Source: Noviherbaspirillum saxi
GTDB taxonomy: Bacteria > Pseudomonadota > Gammaproteobacteria > Burkholderiales > Burkholderiaceae_D
NCBI RefSeq assembly: GCF_003591035.1
Contig: NZ_QYUO01000001.1
Span: forward strand, 2,728,001 to 2,792,000
DNA: 64,000 nucleotides
Direction: 5' to 3'
Below are positions 16,351 to 25,640 of the stretch, one piece after another. The position numbers and the translations under genes were made by a program. Below the pieces are notes generated by a model. The model was not told where the DNA came from, searched no databases, and saw only the letters and a program-made list of their open reading frames with translations. Within the stretch, counting starts at the first letter, position 1; every line of letters begins with the position of its first letter.

Positions 16351-17216
16351 ACATTGACCTTGAGTCGCTGCATATTTTCAAGACGGTCGTCGATTTTGGC
16401 GGGATCACCAAGGCGGCCAGCCAGCTTAACCGCGTGCAATCCAACATCACTACCCGGGTCAAGAATCTGGAAGACCGTCTGGGCGTCAAACTGTTTCAAC
16501 GCCAGGGCGGCAAACTGGTGCTGTCGTCCGAAGGCAAGGTGCTGCTCGCCTATGCGGAACGCCTGCTGCGCCTGTCGTCCGAAGCCGAGACCGCGATCCG
16601 CAGCGGCACCCCGCGCGGGGTATTGCGCATCGGCACCATGGAAAGCACGGCCGCAGCACGCCTGCCGCCGCTGTTGTCGCGTTATCACCAGCAATATCCC
16701 GATGTGCAGATCGAACTGGTGACGGGCACTTCAGGCGCGCTGGTCGACAAGGTACGCCGTTTTGAAGTGGAAGCGGCCTTTGTCGCCGAACCCTTCGCCG
16801 CAACGGACCTGGAAATGATCGATGCTTTCGAGGAAGAACTGGTGTTGATCACGCCAAAGAATTCGCCCTCGATCAAGACACCGAAGGATTTGCAAAAACG
16901 TACGCTGATCGCGTTTTCCACCGGATGCTCGTACCGGCGCATTCTGGAAGACTGGCTGGGCATGTCATCCGTTGTCCCCGATCGCGTGCTGGAACTGGCG
17001 TCCTATCACGCCATCGTCGCCTGTGTTGCGGCCGGCTCGGGGATTGCCATTGTCCCGCGTTCGGTACTGGGCGCGGTGCGCGCGGAAGCGGAAGTCGAGG
17101 CGTTCGCCTTGCCGAAAAAAGTCGCCTGCGCAAAGACGAAGCTGGTGTGGCGCAGCGGGCATCATTCGGTTGCGCTCGATGCCTTGCGCGGGGAATTGCC
17201 GCCGAAGAAGCATTGA
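16344..17216 (+). CDS. LysR family transcriptional regulator
   Basis: The protein is 290 aa. The N-terminal winged helix-turn-helix (residues 5-65) reads LHIFKTVVDFGGITKAASQLNRVQSNITTRVKNLEDRLGVKLFQR. A substrate-binding domain of about 200 aa follows (RGVLRIGTMESTAAARLPPLLSRY). GGAGG lies 8 nt upstream of the ATG. It is divergent from the YbfB-type MFS transporter and presumably controls it. The inducer is unknown. Confidence 0.92.
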   Translation: MRNIDLESLHIFKTVVDFGGITKAASQLNRVQSNITTRVKNLEDRLGVKLFQRQGGKLVLSSEGKVLLAYAERLLRLSSEAETAIRSGTPRGVLRIGTMESTAAARLPPLLSRYHQQYPDVQIELVTGTSGALVDKVRRFEVEAAFVAEPFAATDLEMIDAFEEELVLITPKNSPSIKTPKDLQKRTLIAFSTGCSYRRILEDWLGMSSVVPDRVLELASYHAIVACVAAGSGIAIVPRSVLGAVRAEAEVEAFALPKKVACAKTKLVWRSGHHSVALDALRGELPPKKH

Positions 17217-17230
17217 GGCGTGATCTTCGA

Positions 17231-17557
17231 TCAGGCCTGCCATACCCCATAACCAGCTTCGCGCAAGCCGATGGCCAGCTCCACCTCCATGTCGCGCGCG
17301 CCGTCATAGGGCATGGGGTTATACATTTCGTAGAGCTGGGGCAGTAGTCGCAATCCATATTCCTGAACGAAGCGGTTCGCCTGCATGCCGGCCTTGTGCT
17401 TGTCGAAACGCACGTCGGGATTGAGTCCAGTCATGCCGACATAGACGCAGGGTTTGCCGCTCACGTAATCGGGATTGGATTTGCGAAAGCGCGCTTCGTA
17501 CAGCACATCCTGCGACAGTTCGATGACATACACATGGTAGTGATAACGACGTCTCAT
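17231..17557 (-). CDS. Small protein resembling a degenerate GIY-YIG nuclease domain
   Basis: The protein is 108 aa. HVYVIELS and CVYVGMTGLNPDVRFDKHKAG mirror the YVY-L / YVG-T-DL-RR--EH layout of the GIY-YIG fold, but spacing is longer and the canonical second Tyr and Arg pattern is altered. The C-terminal helix ending ARDMEVELAIGLREAGYGVW has the right place for the conserved Glu. Activity is uncertain. It is a single gene, convergent with lysR, 14 bp after that stop. Confidence 0.55.
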   Translation of the reverse strand: MRRRYHYHVYVIELSQDVLYEARFRKSNPDYVSGKPCVYVGMTGLNPDVRFDKHKAGMQANRFVQEYGLRLLPQLYEMYNPMPYDGARDMEVELAIGLREAGYGVWQA

Positions 17558-17675
17558 GGCTAATTATCGACAAGCGCCGCATGCAGACAATACCCGGAAG
17601 AAATCTTGCGTTGTGTCAGCATGCCTATGGCGCAATGCATGCATGCTATCCTAGCAAGTCGCTTTCCGAAACCTC

Positions 17676-19385
17676 ATGTACACAGAATTTTTCCGCCTGC
17701 ACCAGGCCCCCTTTTCCATCTCTCCCGATCCGCGCTACCTGTTCATGAGCGAGCGCCACCGGGAAGCCTTGGCGCACCTGCTGTATGGCGTGGACAGCGG
17801 TGGCGGACTGGTGCTGCTGACCGGCGATATCGGCACCGGCAAGACCACGATCTGCCGCTGCTTCCTGGAGCAGGTGCCGGCCAACTGCAATGTCGCCTAC
17901 ATCTTCAATCCCAAGCTCAGCGTCAACGAGCTGCTGCAGGCGATCTGCGACGAGTTCCATATCACCTTGCCGGATGGACGGCAAACGGCGCCCAGCATCA
18001 AGGAATACATCGATGCGCTGAACGCTTACCTGCTGGCCGCGCATGCGAACGTCCGTAACAACGTGCTGATCATCGACGAGGCGCAGAACCTTTCGCCCGA
18101 TGTGCTGGAACAATTGCGCCTGCTGACCAATCTGGAAACCAACGAGCGCAAGCTGCTGCAGATCATTCTGATCGGCCAGCCGGAGCTGCGCGAGATGTTG
18201 TCGCGACCCGAACTCGAACAACTGGCGCAACGCGTGATCGCCCACTACCACTTGACGGCGCTGTCGGAACAGGAGACCGCAAGCTATATCCAGCATCGTC
18301 TGGCGACTGCCGGCCTGAATTCGGCTTCGCCCTTCCAGCCATCGCTGACAAAACAGATTCACCGGCTCACCAAAGGCGTGCCGCGTCGCATCAACCTGCT
18401 GTGCGACCGCGCGATGCTAGGCGCGTATGCGCGCAATACACATGCGATCGACCGCAACATGATTGAAACCGCCGGTGCGGAACTGTTCATTAACCAGAGC
18501 AGGCAAGGCACAGGTACCGGGCCGCGGCCACGGCCACGGCCACGGCGGCGGGCGATGACAGCCGGCTTGCTGGCAGGCGCCGCATTGGCGGCCGGCATAG
18601 GCTATCTGCTATATGACCCGACGATCGTGCGAACGCTTGCCGCGTCACCCGTTTCCATGGCAACGCCGGAAGCCCCGCCTGCCGTTGCCGCACCCGCGCC
18701 TGCCGCACCCGCCGCCACGCCATCTGCTGCCCGGCCCGGCAGCGATGACACGCCATTGGCCAGCGCGCCGGCATTATTGTCCGAACAGGACGGCAGCGCG
18801 CTGGCCGGCCTGGGCAATGAAAACACGGCGATCGCACAACTTGCCGCACTATGGGGTCTGCCGCCGGCCGGCGGCAATCCCTGCGAAGCGGTCAGGCAAT
18901 CCGATGTGCGCTGTTACTGGGGCAGCGGCGGCTTTGGCGAGATTCGCACCCTGGACCGCCCGGTTGCGATCAAGCTGCAAGACCAGAAGAAACGTATCGC
19001 GCATCTATTGCTGACACGGATAAGCGATACCGAAGCGACACTGCGCGCGGGCGAGTTGAGCCAGGACGTGAGCCTGGCCGTGCTGGCTCGGTACTTCCAT
19101 GGCGAGTTCGTTACCTTGTGGCATACGCCGCCCGGATTCAGCGGCGCGGTCAAGCCCGGCGATTCCGGACCCCATGTCGACTGGCTGGCGCAGCAACTGT
19201 CGAAGCTGAACGGTATCGAAGCCCCGGCCGCCGGGGAAAAATACGGGCCGCATATGGTCAGGCAGGTAGGCCTGTTCCAGCAGGCGCATGGCTTGCATGT
19301 CGATGGCATCCTGGGGCCGGTGACCGCAATGCATATCAATCGCGCTGCAGGGGTGGAAGAGCCCCGCCTGCGCGACCGCAGATAA
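17676..19385 (+). CDS. exeA: ExeA/GspA-type AAA ATPase with C-terminal peptidoglycan-binding domain
   Basis: The protein is 569 aa. The start MYTEFFRLHQAPFSISPDPRYLF is typical of ExeA proteins. Walker A is TGDIGTGKTT (near 48-57), Walker B is VLIIDEAQ and the sensor is ILIGQPEL. A single membrane helix follows (about 288-308, MTAGLLAGAALAAGIGYLLY). A Pro/Ala-rich periplasmic linker and a C-terminal peptidoglycan-binding domain (PGDSGPHVDWLAQQLSKL to VDGILGPVTAMHINRAAG) complete it. ExeA with ExeB remodels peptidoglycan and aids assembly of the type II secretion secretin. The other gsp genes are not in this window. gspB starts 10 bp downstream. Confidence 0.93.
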   Translation: MYTEFFRLHQAPFSISPDPRYLFMSERHREALAHLLYGVDSGGGLVLLTGDIGTGKTTICRCFLEQVPANCNVAYIFNPKLSVNELLQAICDEFHITLPDGRQTAPSIKEYIDALNAYLLAAHANVRNNVLIIDEAQNLSPDVLEQLRLLTNLETNERKLLQIILIGQPELREMLSRPELEQLAQRVIAHYHLTALSEQETASYIQHRLATAGLNSASPFQPSLTKQIHRLTKGVPRRINLLCDRAMLGAYARNTHAIDRNMIETAGAELFINQSRQGTGTGPRPRPRPRRRAMTAGLLAGAALAAGIGYLLYDPTIVRTLAASPVSMATPEAPPAVAAPAPAAPAATPSAARPGSDDTPLASAPALLSEQDGSALAGLGNENTAIAQLAALWGLPPAGGNPCEAVRQSDVRCYWGSGGFGEIRTLDRPVAIKLQDQKKRIAHLLLTRISDTEATLRAGELSQDVSLAVLARYFHGEFVTLWHTPPGFSGAVKPGDSGPHVDWLAQQLSKLNGIEAPAAGEKYGPHMVRQVGLFQQAHGLHVDGILGPVTAMHINRAAGVEEPRLRDRR

Positions 19386-19395
19386 AAAGGCCCTG

Positions 19396-20028
19396 ATGTC
19401 CTATATCCTCGAAGCATTGAAAAAAGCGGAATCCGAACGCAATGGCTCCGCGCACCGCACCGCTCCGCTACCGCCGCTCGCCGCGGCTTCGCACAATCAC
19501 CCTGCCTGGCGCCGCGCCCTGCCCTGGGCTGCGGTTGCCGCGCTGACCGTCTCGCTGGCGGGTGCCGCATGGCTCACGGTAAACCGCAATGACGCCGGCA
19601 AGGCCACCGTCAAGCCTGCGCCGGTACAGCCAGGCCCGAGTCCTGCGCCGGAAACAGTTCCCCCGATCGCTGCAGTCCCCGCCCCCCCTGTGGCCGCGGA
19701 GCCGGAACAACCAAAAGAAAAACCGGCACCGAAAAAGCCCGCCGAGAAAAAACGCGCCGTCGCCGCGGAAGAACCGAAGGCGGCCAAGGCACCCGAGCCA
19801 GCAATCGGCACCTTGCAAGATCTGCCGGACACCATACGACGCGAAATCCCGCCACTGACCGTCGGCGGCTACATTTACTCCGGCAACAAGGCGGACCGTT
19901 CGGTGCTGATCAACAAGCGGCTCCTGCGCGAGGGCGACGAAGCCGCTCCCGGTCTCGTGCTCGAAAAGATGACGCCGTCCGGAATGGTCCTTAACTACAA
20001 GGGCTATCGCTATCGTCGCGGTTACTAG
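19396..20028 (+). CDS. gspB: General secretion pathway protein GspB (ExeB-like)
   Basis: The protein is 210 aa. The N-terminal cytoplasmic SYILEALKKAESERN motif is diagnostic of GspB/ExeB. One membrane helix (about residues 42-62), a Pro/Ala/Lys-rich periplasmic linker (about 70-138) and a C-terminal domain (LPDTIRREIPPLTVGGYIYSGNKADRSVLINKRLLREGDE) follow. It forms the inner-membrane complex with ExeA. Its stop region overlaps the convergent lysR gene by 38 bp. Confidence 0.92.
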   Translation: MSYILEALKKAESERNGSAHRTAPLPPLAAASHNHPAWRRALPWAAVAALTVSLAGAAWLTVNRNDAGKATVKPAPVQPGPSPAPETVPPIAAVPAPPVAAEPEQPKEKPAPKKPAEKKRAVAAEEPKAAKAPEPAIGTLQDLPDTIRREIPPLTVGGYIYSGNKADRSVLINKRLLREGDEAAPGLVLEKMTPSGMVLNYKGYRYRRGY

Positions 20029-20956
20029 GCGAGGCCGAGGCGAGCCGCACCCACACGATCGACTCGGCCGCCTCATCCTGTATCCATTTGACGAAGTCGA
20101 TGATCTTTCGGCTGCTTGCCATCCGTTTCTGAAACAGCACCAGGTAAGAATCCTCGCATGGCAGCGTGTGCGAAAACGGCCGCACCAGCTGGCCCTGCCG
20201 CAATGCATCGACCGCCAGCAGTTCGCGCATGATGCCGACGCCCTGATTGCCGATCGCGCTCCTGATCACCAGGTCGCCATTGTTAAAGCACGGCCCGGTC
20301 CGCGGCGCGGTATCGCCAAGATAGTGACGGAAAAAGCGCTGCCAGTGGTCGGTGTCTTCATGCCAAAGCAGCGTCGCCTGTGTCAGTTCGCGGATGTCGG
20401 CGCCGCATTTCCAGCGCTGTGCATAGGCAGGGCTGCACACCAGCACCAGCCGTTCATCCTTGAGCAAGGTTGCCGCGCCCAGATCGTCGTCGAGCCGCGC
20501 CCGATGCGGCGTCAGGCGCACTGCGAGATCGACCGTTTCGCGCGCGAGGTCGACGAAGCGGTTGGTCGCCGACAGTCGCAGATCAATCTCCGGATGCGTC
20601 TCCCCAAACAATGACAGACGTGCAACCAGCCAGGTCGCCGCAAACGATGGCGAGACGCTGACGCTCAACTGGTTCAACGCCACATTCTGGATTTCGGACG
20701 AAATGTTTTCGATCTCTGTGAGCAGCGCGCGCACGCGTGCATAGAAGTGATGGGTGGTTTCCGTCCATTCGAGCGTCCTGGTGGTGCGCGTAAACAACTC
20801 GACCGACCAGCGCTGCTCCAGTTCGCGAATGCGGTAGGTGACGGTCGGCTGCGAGCAGGCAAGCTCGGCCGCAGCGGCCGAAATCGAGCGCAACCGCGCA
20901 ACGGCCTCGAAGGTTCGCAACTCGATAATGGTCGGGATGAACTGGCCGCGGAGCAT
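19991..20956 (-). CDS. LysR family transcriptional regulator
   Basis: The protein is 321 aa from ATG 20956; the frame extends to 20995 but that sequence (SYLLTDSIYNL) lies in the AT-rich divergent promoter. The HTH reads LRTFEAVARLRSISAAAAELACSQPTVTYRIRELEQRWSVELF. The effector domain includes LSVSVSPSFAATWLVARLSLFGETHPEIDLRL, the form seen in GcvA-like regulators. It is divergent from the amino-acid ABC operon starting at 21122, with 165 bp between starts, and probably regulates it. Confidence 0.88.
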   Translation of the reverse strand: MLRGQFIPTIIELRTFEAVARLRSISAAAAELACSQPTVTYRIRELEQRWSVELFTRTTRTLEWTETTHHFYARVRALLTEIENISSEIQNVALNQLSVSVSPSFAATWLVARLSLFGETHPEIDLRLSATNRFVDLARETVDLAVRLTPHRARLDDDLGAATLLKDERLVLVCSPAYAQRWKCGADIRELTQATLLWHEDTDHWQRFFRHYLGDTAPRTGPCFNNGDLVIRSAIGNQGVGIMRELLAVDALRQGQLVRPFSHTLPCEDSYLVLFQKRMASSRKIIDFVKWIQDEAAESIVWVRLASASPSNRDDSDSPCS

Positions 20957-21121
20957 CCGCAGATTATATATAGAATCAGTTAATAAATACGACAAGAAAT
21001 TTGATTGGACTGACCGGATTTTGCGGTGTTAGCCTCTGGCGCAAGTGAACGCTCGCGACATTACATGCTTCGCCGGGAATGCCGCGCCCTTCAACCAATT
21101 CCAACGACCTGGAGACATTTC

Positions 21122-21955
21122 ATGAAAAAAATTCAACACATTGCAGCAGGTGTACTGGCAACCGCCATGTTCGGACTGAGCGCTTCCTGCGCCGTCGCGG
21201 GAGAGACACTGAACACGGTGCTCAAGACCAAGGAACTCAAGGTCGCGACCAATTCCGACTATGCGCCGCAGGCATTCATGAACAAAAACAACCAGCTCGA
21301 CGGCTTCGACGTCGACGTTGCCAAGGAAATCGCCACGCGTCTTGGCGCCAAGGCCAGCTTCGTCACGCCGGGCTGGGAAATCATGACCGCCGGCCGCTGG
21401 TCTGGCCGCTGGCACATGGTGGTCGGCTCGGTCACGCCAACCAAGAAGCGCGCCGAAGTGCTCGACTTCCCGGCCGTGTATTACTTCACCCCGGCGGTGT
21501 TCGCGGTGCACAAGGAGTCGAAGGCGCAGAAAGTATCGGATCTGAACGACAAGACCATCGGCGTGGTGTCGGCATCCACCTTCCAGGGCTATGTCGACCG
21601 CAAGCTGGTGATCGATGCAGTCGACACACCGAAGTTCGAATATCAGGTGACGACCAAGAAAGTGCGCGGCTATGGCGACGCCAACGAGCTGGTCGATCTG
21701 GCAATGGGTGACGGCGTGCGCCTCGACGCCGTGCTGCAGTCGCTGCCGACGATCAAGGCCGCGATCGACAAGGGCATGCCGCTGAAGATGCTCGACAAGC
21801 CGGTGTTCTATGAGCCACTCGCAATCGCCACCGACAAGGGCGACAAGGAATTCAATGACAAGGTCGCCGAAATCGTCGCCGCGATGAAAAAAGACGGCAC
21901 GCTGAAGAAGCTGTCGGAAAAGTGGTACGGCATCGACTACACGACAGCGCAATAA
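21122..21955 (+). CDS. Polar amino-acid ABC transporter, periplasmic substrate-binding protein
   Basis: The protein is 277 aa from ATG 21122, with signal peptide MKKIQHIAAGVLATAMFGLS up to about ASCAVAG. The mature part is an SBP family 3 domain (LKVATNSDYAPQAFMNKNNQLDGFDVDVAKEIATRLG). The usual signature is at about 107-125 (GSVTPTKKRAEVLDFPAVYY). The frame is open to 21026, but no RBS lies there. It is the first gene of an operon with a permease, a gamma-glutamyl hydrolase-like enzyme and an ATPase. A glutamate/glutamine-like or gamma-glutamyl ligand is an inference from the hydrolase. Confidence 0.9.
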   Translation: MKKIQHIAAGVLATAMFGLSASCAVAGETLNTVLKTKELKVATNSDYAPQAFMNKNNQLDGFDVDVAKEIATRLGAKASFVTPGWEIMTAGRWSGRWHMVVGSVTPTKKRAEVLDFPAVYYFTPAVFAVHKESKAQKVSDLNDKTIGVVSASTFQGYVDRKLVIDAVDTPKFEYQVTTKKVRGYGDANELVDLAMGDGVRLDAVLQSLPTIKAAIDKGMPLKMLDKPVFYEPLAIATDKGDKEFNDKVAEIVAAMKKDGTLKKLSEKWYGIDYTTAQ

Positions 21956-21970
21956 GCAAGGCGACCTCCC

Positions 21971-22912
21971 GTGCAGATCATCCGTCATGACGGCGGACTG
22001 CGGCAGCCGAGCGTGGTTGCCGCATTCGCCCTTACCCTGCTGATCGCGGTGCTGGTGCCGCTTGAGCGAACCGCGCTGGGCACCGCATTGCAGTGGACCG
22101 ACTGGCCGCGACTGGCAGCGGCGCTGCTGGTCGCCAGCGCCGCTGCACTTTATCTGTTTGTGCTGCTGCGCCTGCCGACGCGGCGGCAGATGCAGCTGGT
22201 GTGGCTTTCGCTATTGATCCTGTTCCTTGCGTTCTTTTATTCGTTCCAGCTAAACGCCGGTTTCATTATCGAAAAGCTGCCATTCCTGATCAGCGATGGC
22301 ATGGTGACGACGCTGTATATTTCGGCCATGGCGATTGCGATCGCGTTCGTGCTGGCCATTGTCGGGGCACTTGCAAAGCTGTCGGGTAACGGCATCGCAA
22401 TGGGAGTTGCCGCGTTTTACACCTCATACTTCCGCGGCATTCCGCTGCTGATGCAGCTGTTCCTGATCTATGTGGGCTTGCCGCAGATCGGCTTCGTGAT
22501 CGATCCGATTCCGGCCGGCGTGATCGCGCTGTCGACCTGCTACGGCGCGTACATGACCGAGATTTTCCGTGCCGGCATCGAAAGCATTCCGCGCGGCCAA
22601 TGGGAAGCGGCGGAAGCGCTGGGACTTTCCCGCGCAATGACCTTACGCAAGGTCATCATGCCGCAGGCAATGCGCGTGATCATTCCGCCGACCAGCAACC
22701 AGTTCATCGCGATGCTGAAGGATTCGTCACTGGTGTCGGTGGTCGGCGTATGGGACCTGATGTTCGTCGCCCGTGCGCAAGGCAGGGCGGATTTCCGCGT
22801 GCTCGAAATGCTGATCACCGCGTCGCTGATCTACTGGGCGCTGTCGATCGTGCTTGAACTCGCGCAAACCCGTATCGAACGACATTTCGCCGCATCGGAT
22901 CGCAGCAGATAA
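21971..22912 (+). CDS. Polar amino-acid ABC transporter permease
   Basis: The protein is 313 aa with a GTG start. The C-terminal 210 residues form a HisM/GlnP-type permease (MVTTLYISAMAIAIAFVLAIV, then the EAA loop GQWEAAEALGLSRAMTLRKVIMPQAMRVIIPP). The N-terminal 100 residues add about three extra hydrophobic segments, as seen in some longer permeases of this class. Only one permease gene is present, so the transporter is probably a homodimer. It starts 15 bp after the binding-protein stop. Confidence 0.9.
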   Translation: MQIIRHDGGLRQPSVVAAFALTLLIAVLVPLERTALGTALQWTDWPRLAAALLVASAAALYLFVLLRLPTRRQMQLVWLSLLILFLAFFYSFQLNAGFIIEKLPFLISDGMVTTLYISAMAIAIAFVLAIVGALAKLSGNGIAMGVAAFYTSYFRGIPLLMQLFLIYVGLPQIGFVIDPIPAGVIALSTCYGAYMTEIFRAGIESIPRGQWEAAEALGLSRAMTLRKVIMPQAMRVIIPPTSNQFIAMLKDSSLVSVVGVWDLMFVARAQGRADFRVLEMLITASLIYWALSIVLELAQTRIERHFAASDRSR

Positions 22913-22950
22913 ACCACCAATCCAAACAATCATCAAAGCGATAAAACGAT

Positions 22951-23757
22951 ATGGATATCGGACTCAAGCACGCGCCTGCGTCGCGCAACCGGCCGGTCGT
23001 CGGCGTGCTGTCGAACGCCATCATGGATGGCACATTGCCGGCGCAATCGGTCGATCACAAATACCTCGATGCACTGATGCAGGTTGCCGATGTTGCGGTC
23101 GTGATCATCCCGGCGCTCAATCCGCACAGGCATCTGTCCGAAGACATCCTGCAATCGCTCGACGGCGTGATGCTGACCGGCGCGGTATCGAATGTGCACC
23201 CGCGGCATTTCGATCCGGACGCCGACGAACATCGCCATCTGCCGTTCGACCAGGAGCGCGATAACGCCGCGCTCGAACTGATCAGCCATGCGCTCGCGTA
23301 TGACGTGCCTTTGCTGGCGATCTGCCGCGGCATGCAGGAATTGAATGTCAGCCGCGGCGGCACATTGACCCCGGACATCCATAGCGACGACAAGTTCTTC
23401 TGCCATGATGCATGGGACAAGAGCGACCCGCCGCATGTGCTGTATGCGCCATCGCATGCGGTCACCATTGCCGATGGCGGCATCCTCGGTGGCGTGCTCG
23501 GCGCCGGCACGCGCCAGGTGAATTCCCTGCATGTGCAGGCGATCGATCGTCTCGGCGATGGCCTGATGATCGAGGCAGTCGCGCAGGATGGTACGGTCGA
23601 GGCGGTCAGCATCCCGGACAAGCGCTTTGCGCTCGGCGTGCAATGGCATCCGGAATTCATGGCTTCCGACAATGACGTGTCGCGCCGGATCTTCCAGGCG
23701 TTCGGCGCAGCGGCACGCAGCTATCAGATGTTCAAGGCGATGGAGCCGACGCGATGA
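22951..23757 (+). CDS. Gamma-glutamyl-gamma-aminobutyrate hydrolase (PuuD-like) family protein
   Basis: The protein is 268 aa, a class I glutamine amidotransferase-like (peptidase C26) fold. The nucleophile Cys is in [14 protein letters not shown] (near residue 118) and the His-Glu pair is in [10 protein letters not shown] (near 233). Family members cut gamma-glutamyl amide bonds, for example in putrescine catabolism, but no other puu gene is present. Its place inside an amino-acid ABC operon, with a 4-bp ATGA overlap to the ATPase gene, suggests processing of an imported gamma-glutamyl compound. Confidence 0.88.
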   Translation: MDIGLKHAPASRNRPVVGVLSNAIMDGTLPAQSVDHKYLDALMQVADVAVVIIPALNPHRHLSEDILQSLDGVMLTGAVSNVHPRHFDPDADEHRHLPFDQERDNAALELISHALAYDVPLLAICRGMQELNVSRGGTLTPDIHSDDKFFCHDAWDKSDPPHVLYAPSHAVTIADGGILGGVLGAGTRQVNSLHVQAIDRLGDGLMIEAVAQDGTVEAVSIPDKRFALGVQWHPEFMASDNDVSRRIFQAFGAAARSYQMFKAMEPTR

Positions 23758-24494
23758 ATCCCGGCGCGGCGATCGAGCTGGCGGGCGTCAGCAAATGGTT
23801 CAGTAATTTCCAGGTATTGACAGACGTCAGCCTGACCGTCGCGCGCGGCGAGCGCATCGTCGTCTGCGGGCCATCCGGCTCCGGCAAGTCGACGATGATC
23901 CGATGCATCAACCGGCTGGAACAACACCAGTCCGGCCGCATTATCGTTGACGGAACCGAACTGACCGGCGATATCGGCCGCATCGATACGGTACGACGCG
24001 AAGTCGGCATGGTGTTCCAGCAGTTCAACCTGTTTCCGCATTTGACCGTGCTGGAAAACTGCATGCTCGCGCCGGTCTTCGTCAAGGGTATCCCGCGCGG
24101 CGAAGCGGAGCACATCGCGATGCAGTACCTCCTGCGCGTGCGCATTCCCGAGCATGCGCACAAGTACCCGCGCGAACTGTCCGGCGGCCAGCAGCAGCGC
24201 GTCGCGATCGCCCGCGCATTGTGCATGATGCCGAAGATCATGCTGTTCGACGAGCCGACCTCGGCGCTCGATCCGGAAATGGTGAAGGAAGTGCTCGACA
24301 CCATGCTGGCGCTGGCCGACGAAGGCATGACGATGATCTGCGTCACGCATGAAATGGGTTTCGCGCGGCAAGCAGCCGACCGCGTGGTATTCATGGACGG
24401 GGGCCGCATTGTCGAGATGAACACGCCGGCGGAATTCTTCGATCATCCGCAGCACGAACGCGCGCGGCACTTTCTCGGCCAGATACTGCATTGA
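23754..24494 (+). CDS. Polar amino-acid ABC transporter ATP-binding protein (GlnQ-like)
   Basis: The protein is 246 aa. Walker A is GPSGSGKST, the Q-loop region is [19 protein letters not shown], the signature is [16 protein letters not shown], Walker B is [14 protein letters not shown], and the H-loop is [21 protein letters not shown]. All catalytic motifs are intact. It is the last gene of the operon beginning at 21122 and is translationally coupled to the hydrolase gene. Confidence 0.95.
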   Translation: MNPGAAIELAGVSKWFSNFQVLTDVSLTVARGERIVVCGPSGSGKSTMIRCINRLEQHQSGRIIVDGTELTGDIGRIDTVRREVGMVFQQFNLFPHLTVLENCMLAPVFVKGIPRGEAEHIAMQYLLRVRIPEHAHKYPRELSGGQQQRVAIARALCMMPKIMLFDEPTSALDPEMVKEVLDTMLALADEGMTMICVTHEMGFARQAADRVVFMDGGRIVEMNTPAEFFDHPQHERARHFLGQILH

Positions 24495-24543
24495 CGCGAC
24501 GCCGAGCCTCGTGCAGCGCATTGAAGCCCGTGCCAGCAGGCTG

Positions 24544-25434
24544 CTAGGCGGCCGCGGGACGACGCTGCCGTACCGGCAGGAATGCCAACAGGTTGCCGCC
24601 CAGGACGCAAGCCAGTCCGGCAAACGCGAGCAGACTCCACTGATAGCCTTCGTAAAAGGTCGAGATCGTCAGCGCCACCACCGGGAACAGCACCGTGCAA
24701 TACGCTGCCTTCTCGGGACCGAGCCGCCCGACCAGCAACAGGTAAGCGGTAAAACCGATCACCGATCCCGGAATCGCCAGATACAGCAGCGACCCGATAT
24801 AGCGCGGGCTGGGGTCGATCACAAACGGCAGACCGAGCAGCAAGCCGATCACGGTCAGAATCGCCGCACCGAAAAACATGGCCCAGGTATTGGTCAGCCA
24901 TGGTGTCAATCCCAACGACTGCATCTTGCTCGACAGCAGATTGCCGGTCGAGAAAAACAAGGTGCCGAGCAAGGCAAGTCCTAGTCCCTGCAGCATCGTC
25001 GCCTCGCCCCAATGTCCGCTCATCTGCGGCAAGAAAAGCATGACGATTCCCGTCAGACCGAGCAGCGCACCGACGATGACTTGCGGCTGGATGGTGCGGC
25101 CCAGAAAGAGTCGCCCATTGATTGAATTCCATAGTGGCGCGGTAGAAAACACGACCGCCACCAGACCGCTGGGCACCCATTGGCTGGCATAGTAAAAACA
25201 GAGGAAGTTACAGCAGAACAGCGCCGCGCCCTGCGCCAGCAGATAACGCCATGCCGCACGCGGCGGTCGCACCGGCTTGCGCAGAACGGCCAGGATCAAT
25301 AGCAGCACAACTGCCGCAATCCAGAACCGGAAAGCGATCGACACCGGCGCAGGAACGACACCAAGCTGCCACTTGATGGCAATCCAGGTCGAGCCCCAGA
25401 TCAGCACGGTCAGTACGTAAAGAAAGGAATTCAT
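24544..25434 (-). CDS. EamA/DMT family transporter
   Basis: The protein is 296 aa from ATG 25434 (AAGGGG upstream); the longer frame up to 25677 runs into the divergent AraC gene. It has ten predicted helices in two EamA repeats: VLIWGSTWIAIKWQLGVVPAPVSIAFRFW in the first, and LLYLAIPGSVIGFTAYLLLVGRLGPEKAAY in the second. It is an inner-membrane metabolite exporter or importer of unknown substrate. It is divergent from the AraC regulator at 25641 with 206 bp between them, a common arrangement for a regulator and its target. Confidence 0.88.
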   Translation of the reverse strand: MNSFLYVLTVLIWGSTWIAIKWQLGVVPAPVSIAFRFWIAAVVLLLILAVLRKPVRPPRAAWRYLLAQGAALFCCNFLCFYYASQWVPSGLVAVVFSTAPLWNSINGRLFLGRTIQPQVIVGALLGLTGIVMLFLPQMSGHWGEATMLQGLGLALLGTLFFSTGNLLSSKMQSLGLTPWLTNTWAMFFGAAILTVIGLLLGLPFVIDPSPRYIGSLLYLAIPGSVIGFTAYLLLVGRLGPEKAAYCTVLFPVVALTISTFYEGYQWSLLAFAGLACVLGGNLLAFLPVRQRRPAAA

Positions 25435-25640
25435 GGCAATGCCCCTTGATAGCTTGCAGTCAGCATGAGGCAGGCAAGCAGCGTGGACTTGTCTGAAATT
25501 GCTGCATTTCGACGCGAACAAAAACGGCGTCCGGGGTTGCCAAAACAACCAGCGTTCCACTTGTCGATTCTTGCGCTTATTGTCGTGTGCGTCATGGGCA
25601 AAAACACGCGCTCGTCGGGGAGGTGTTACAGTGAGCCGAT

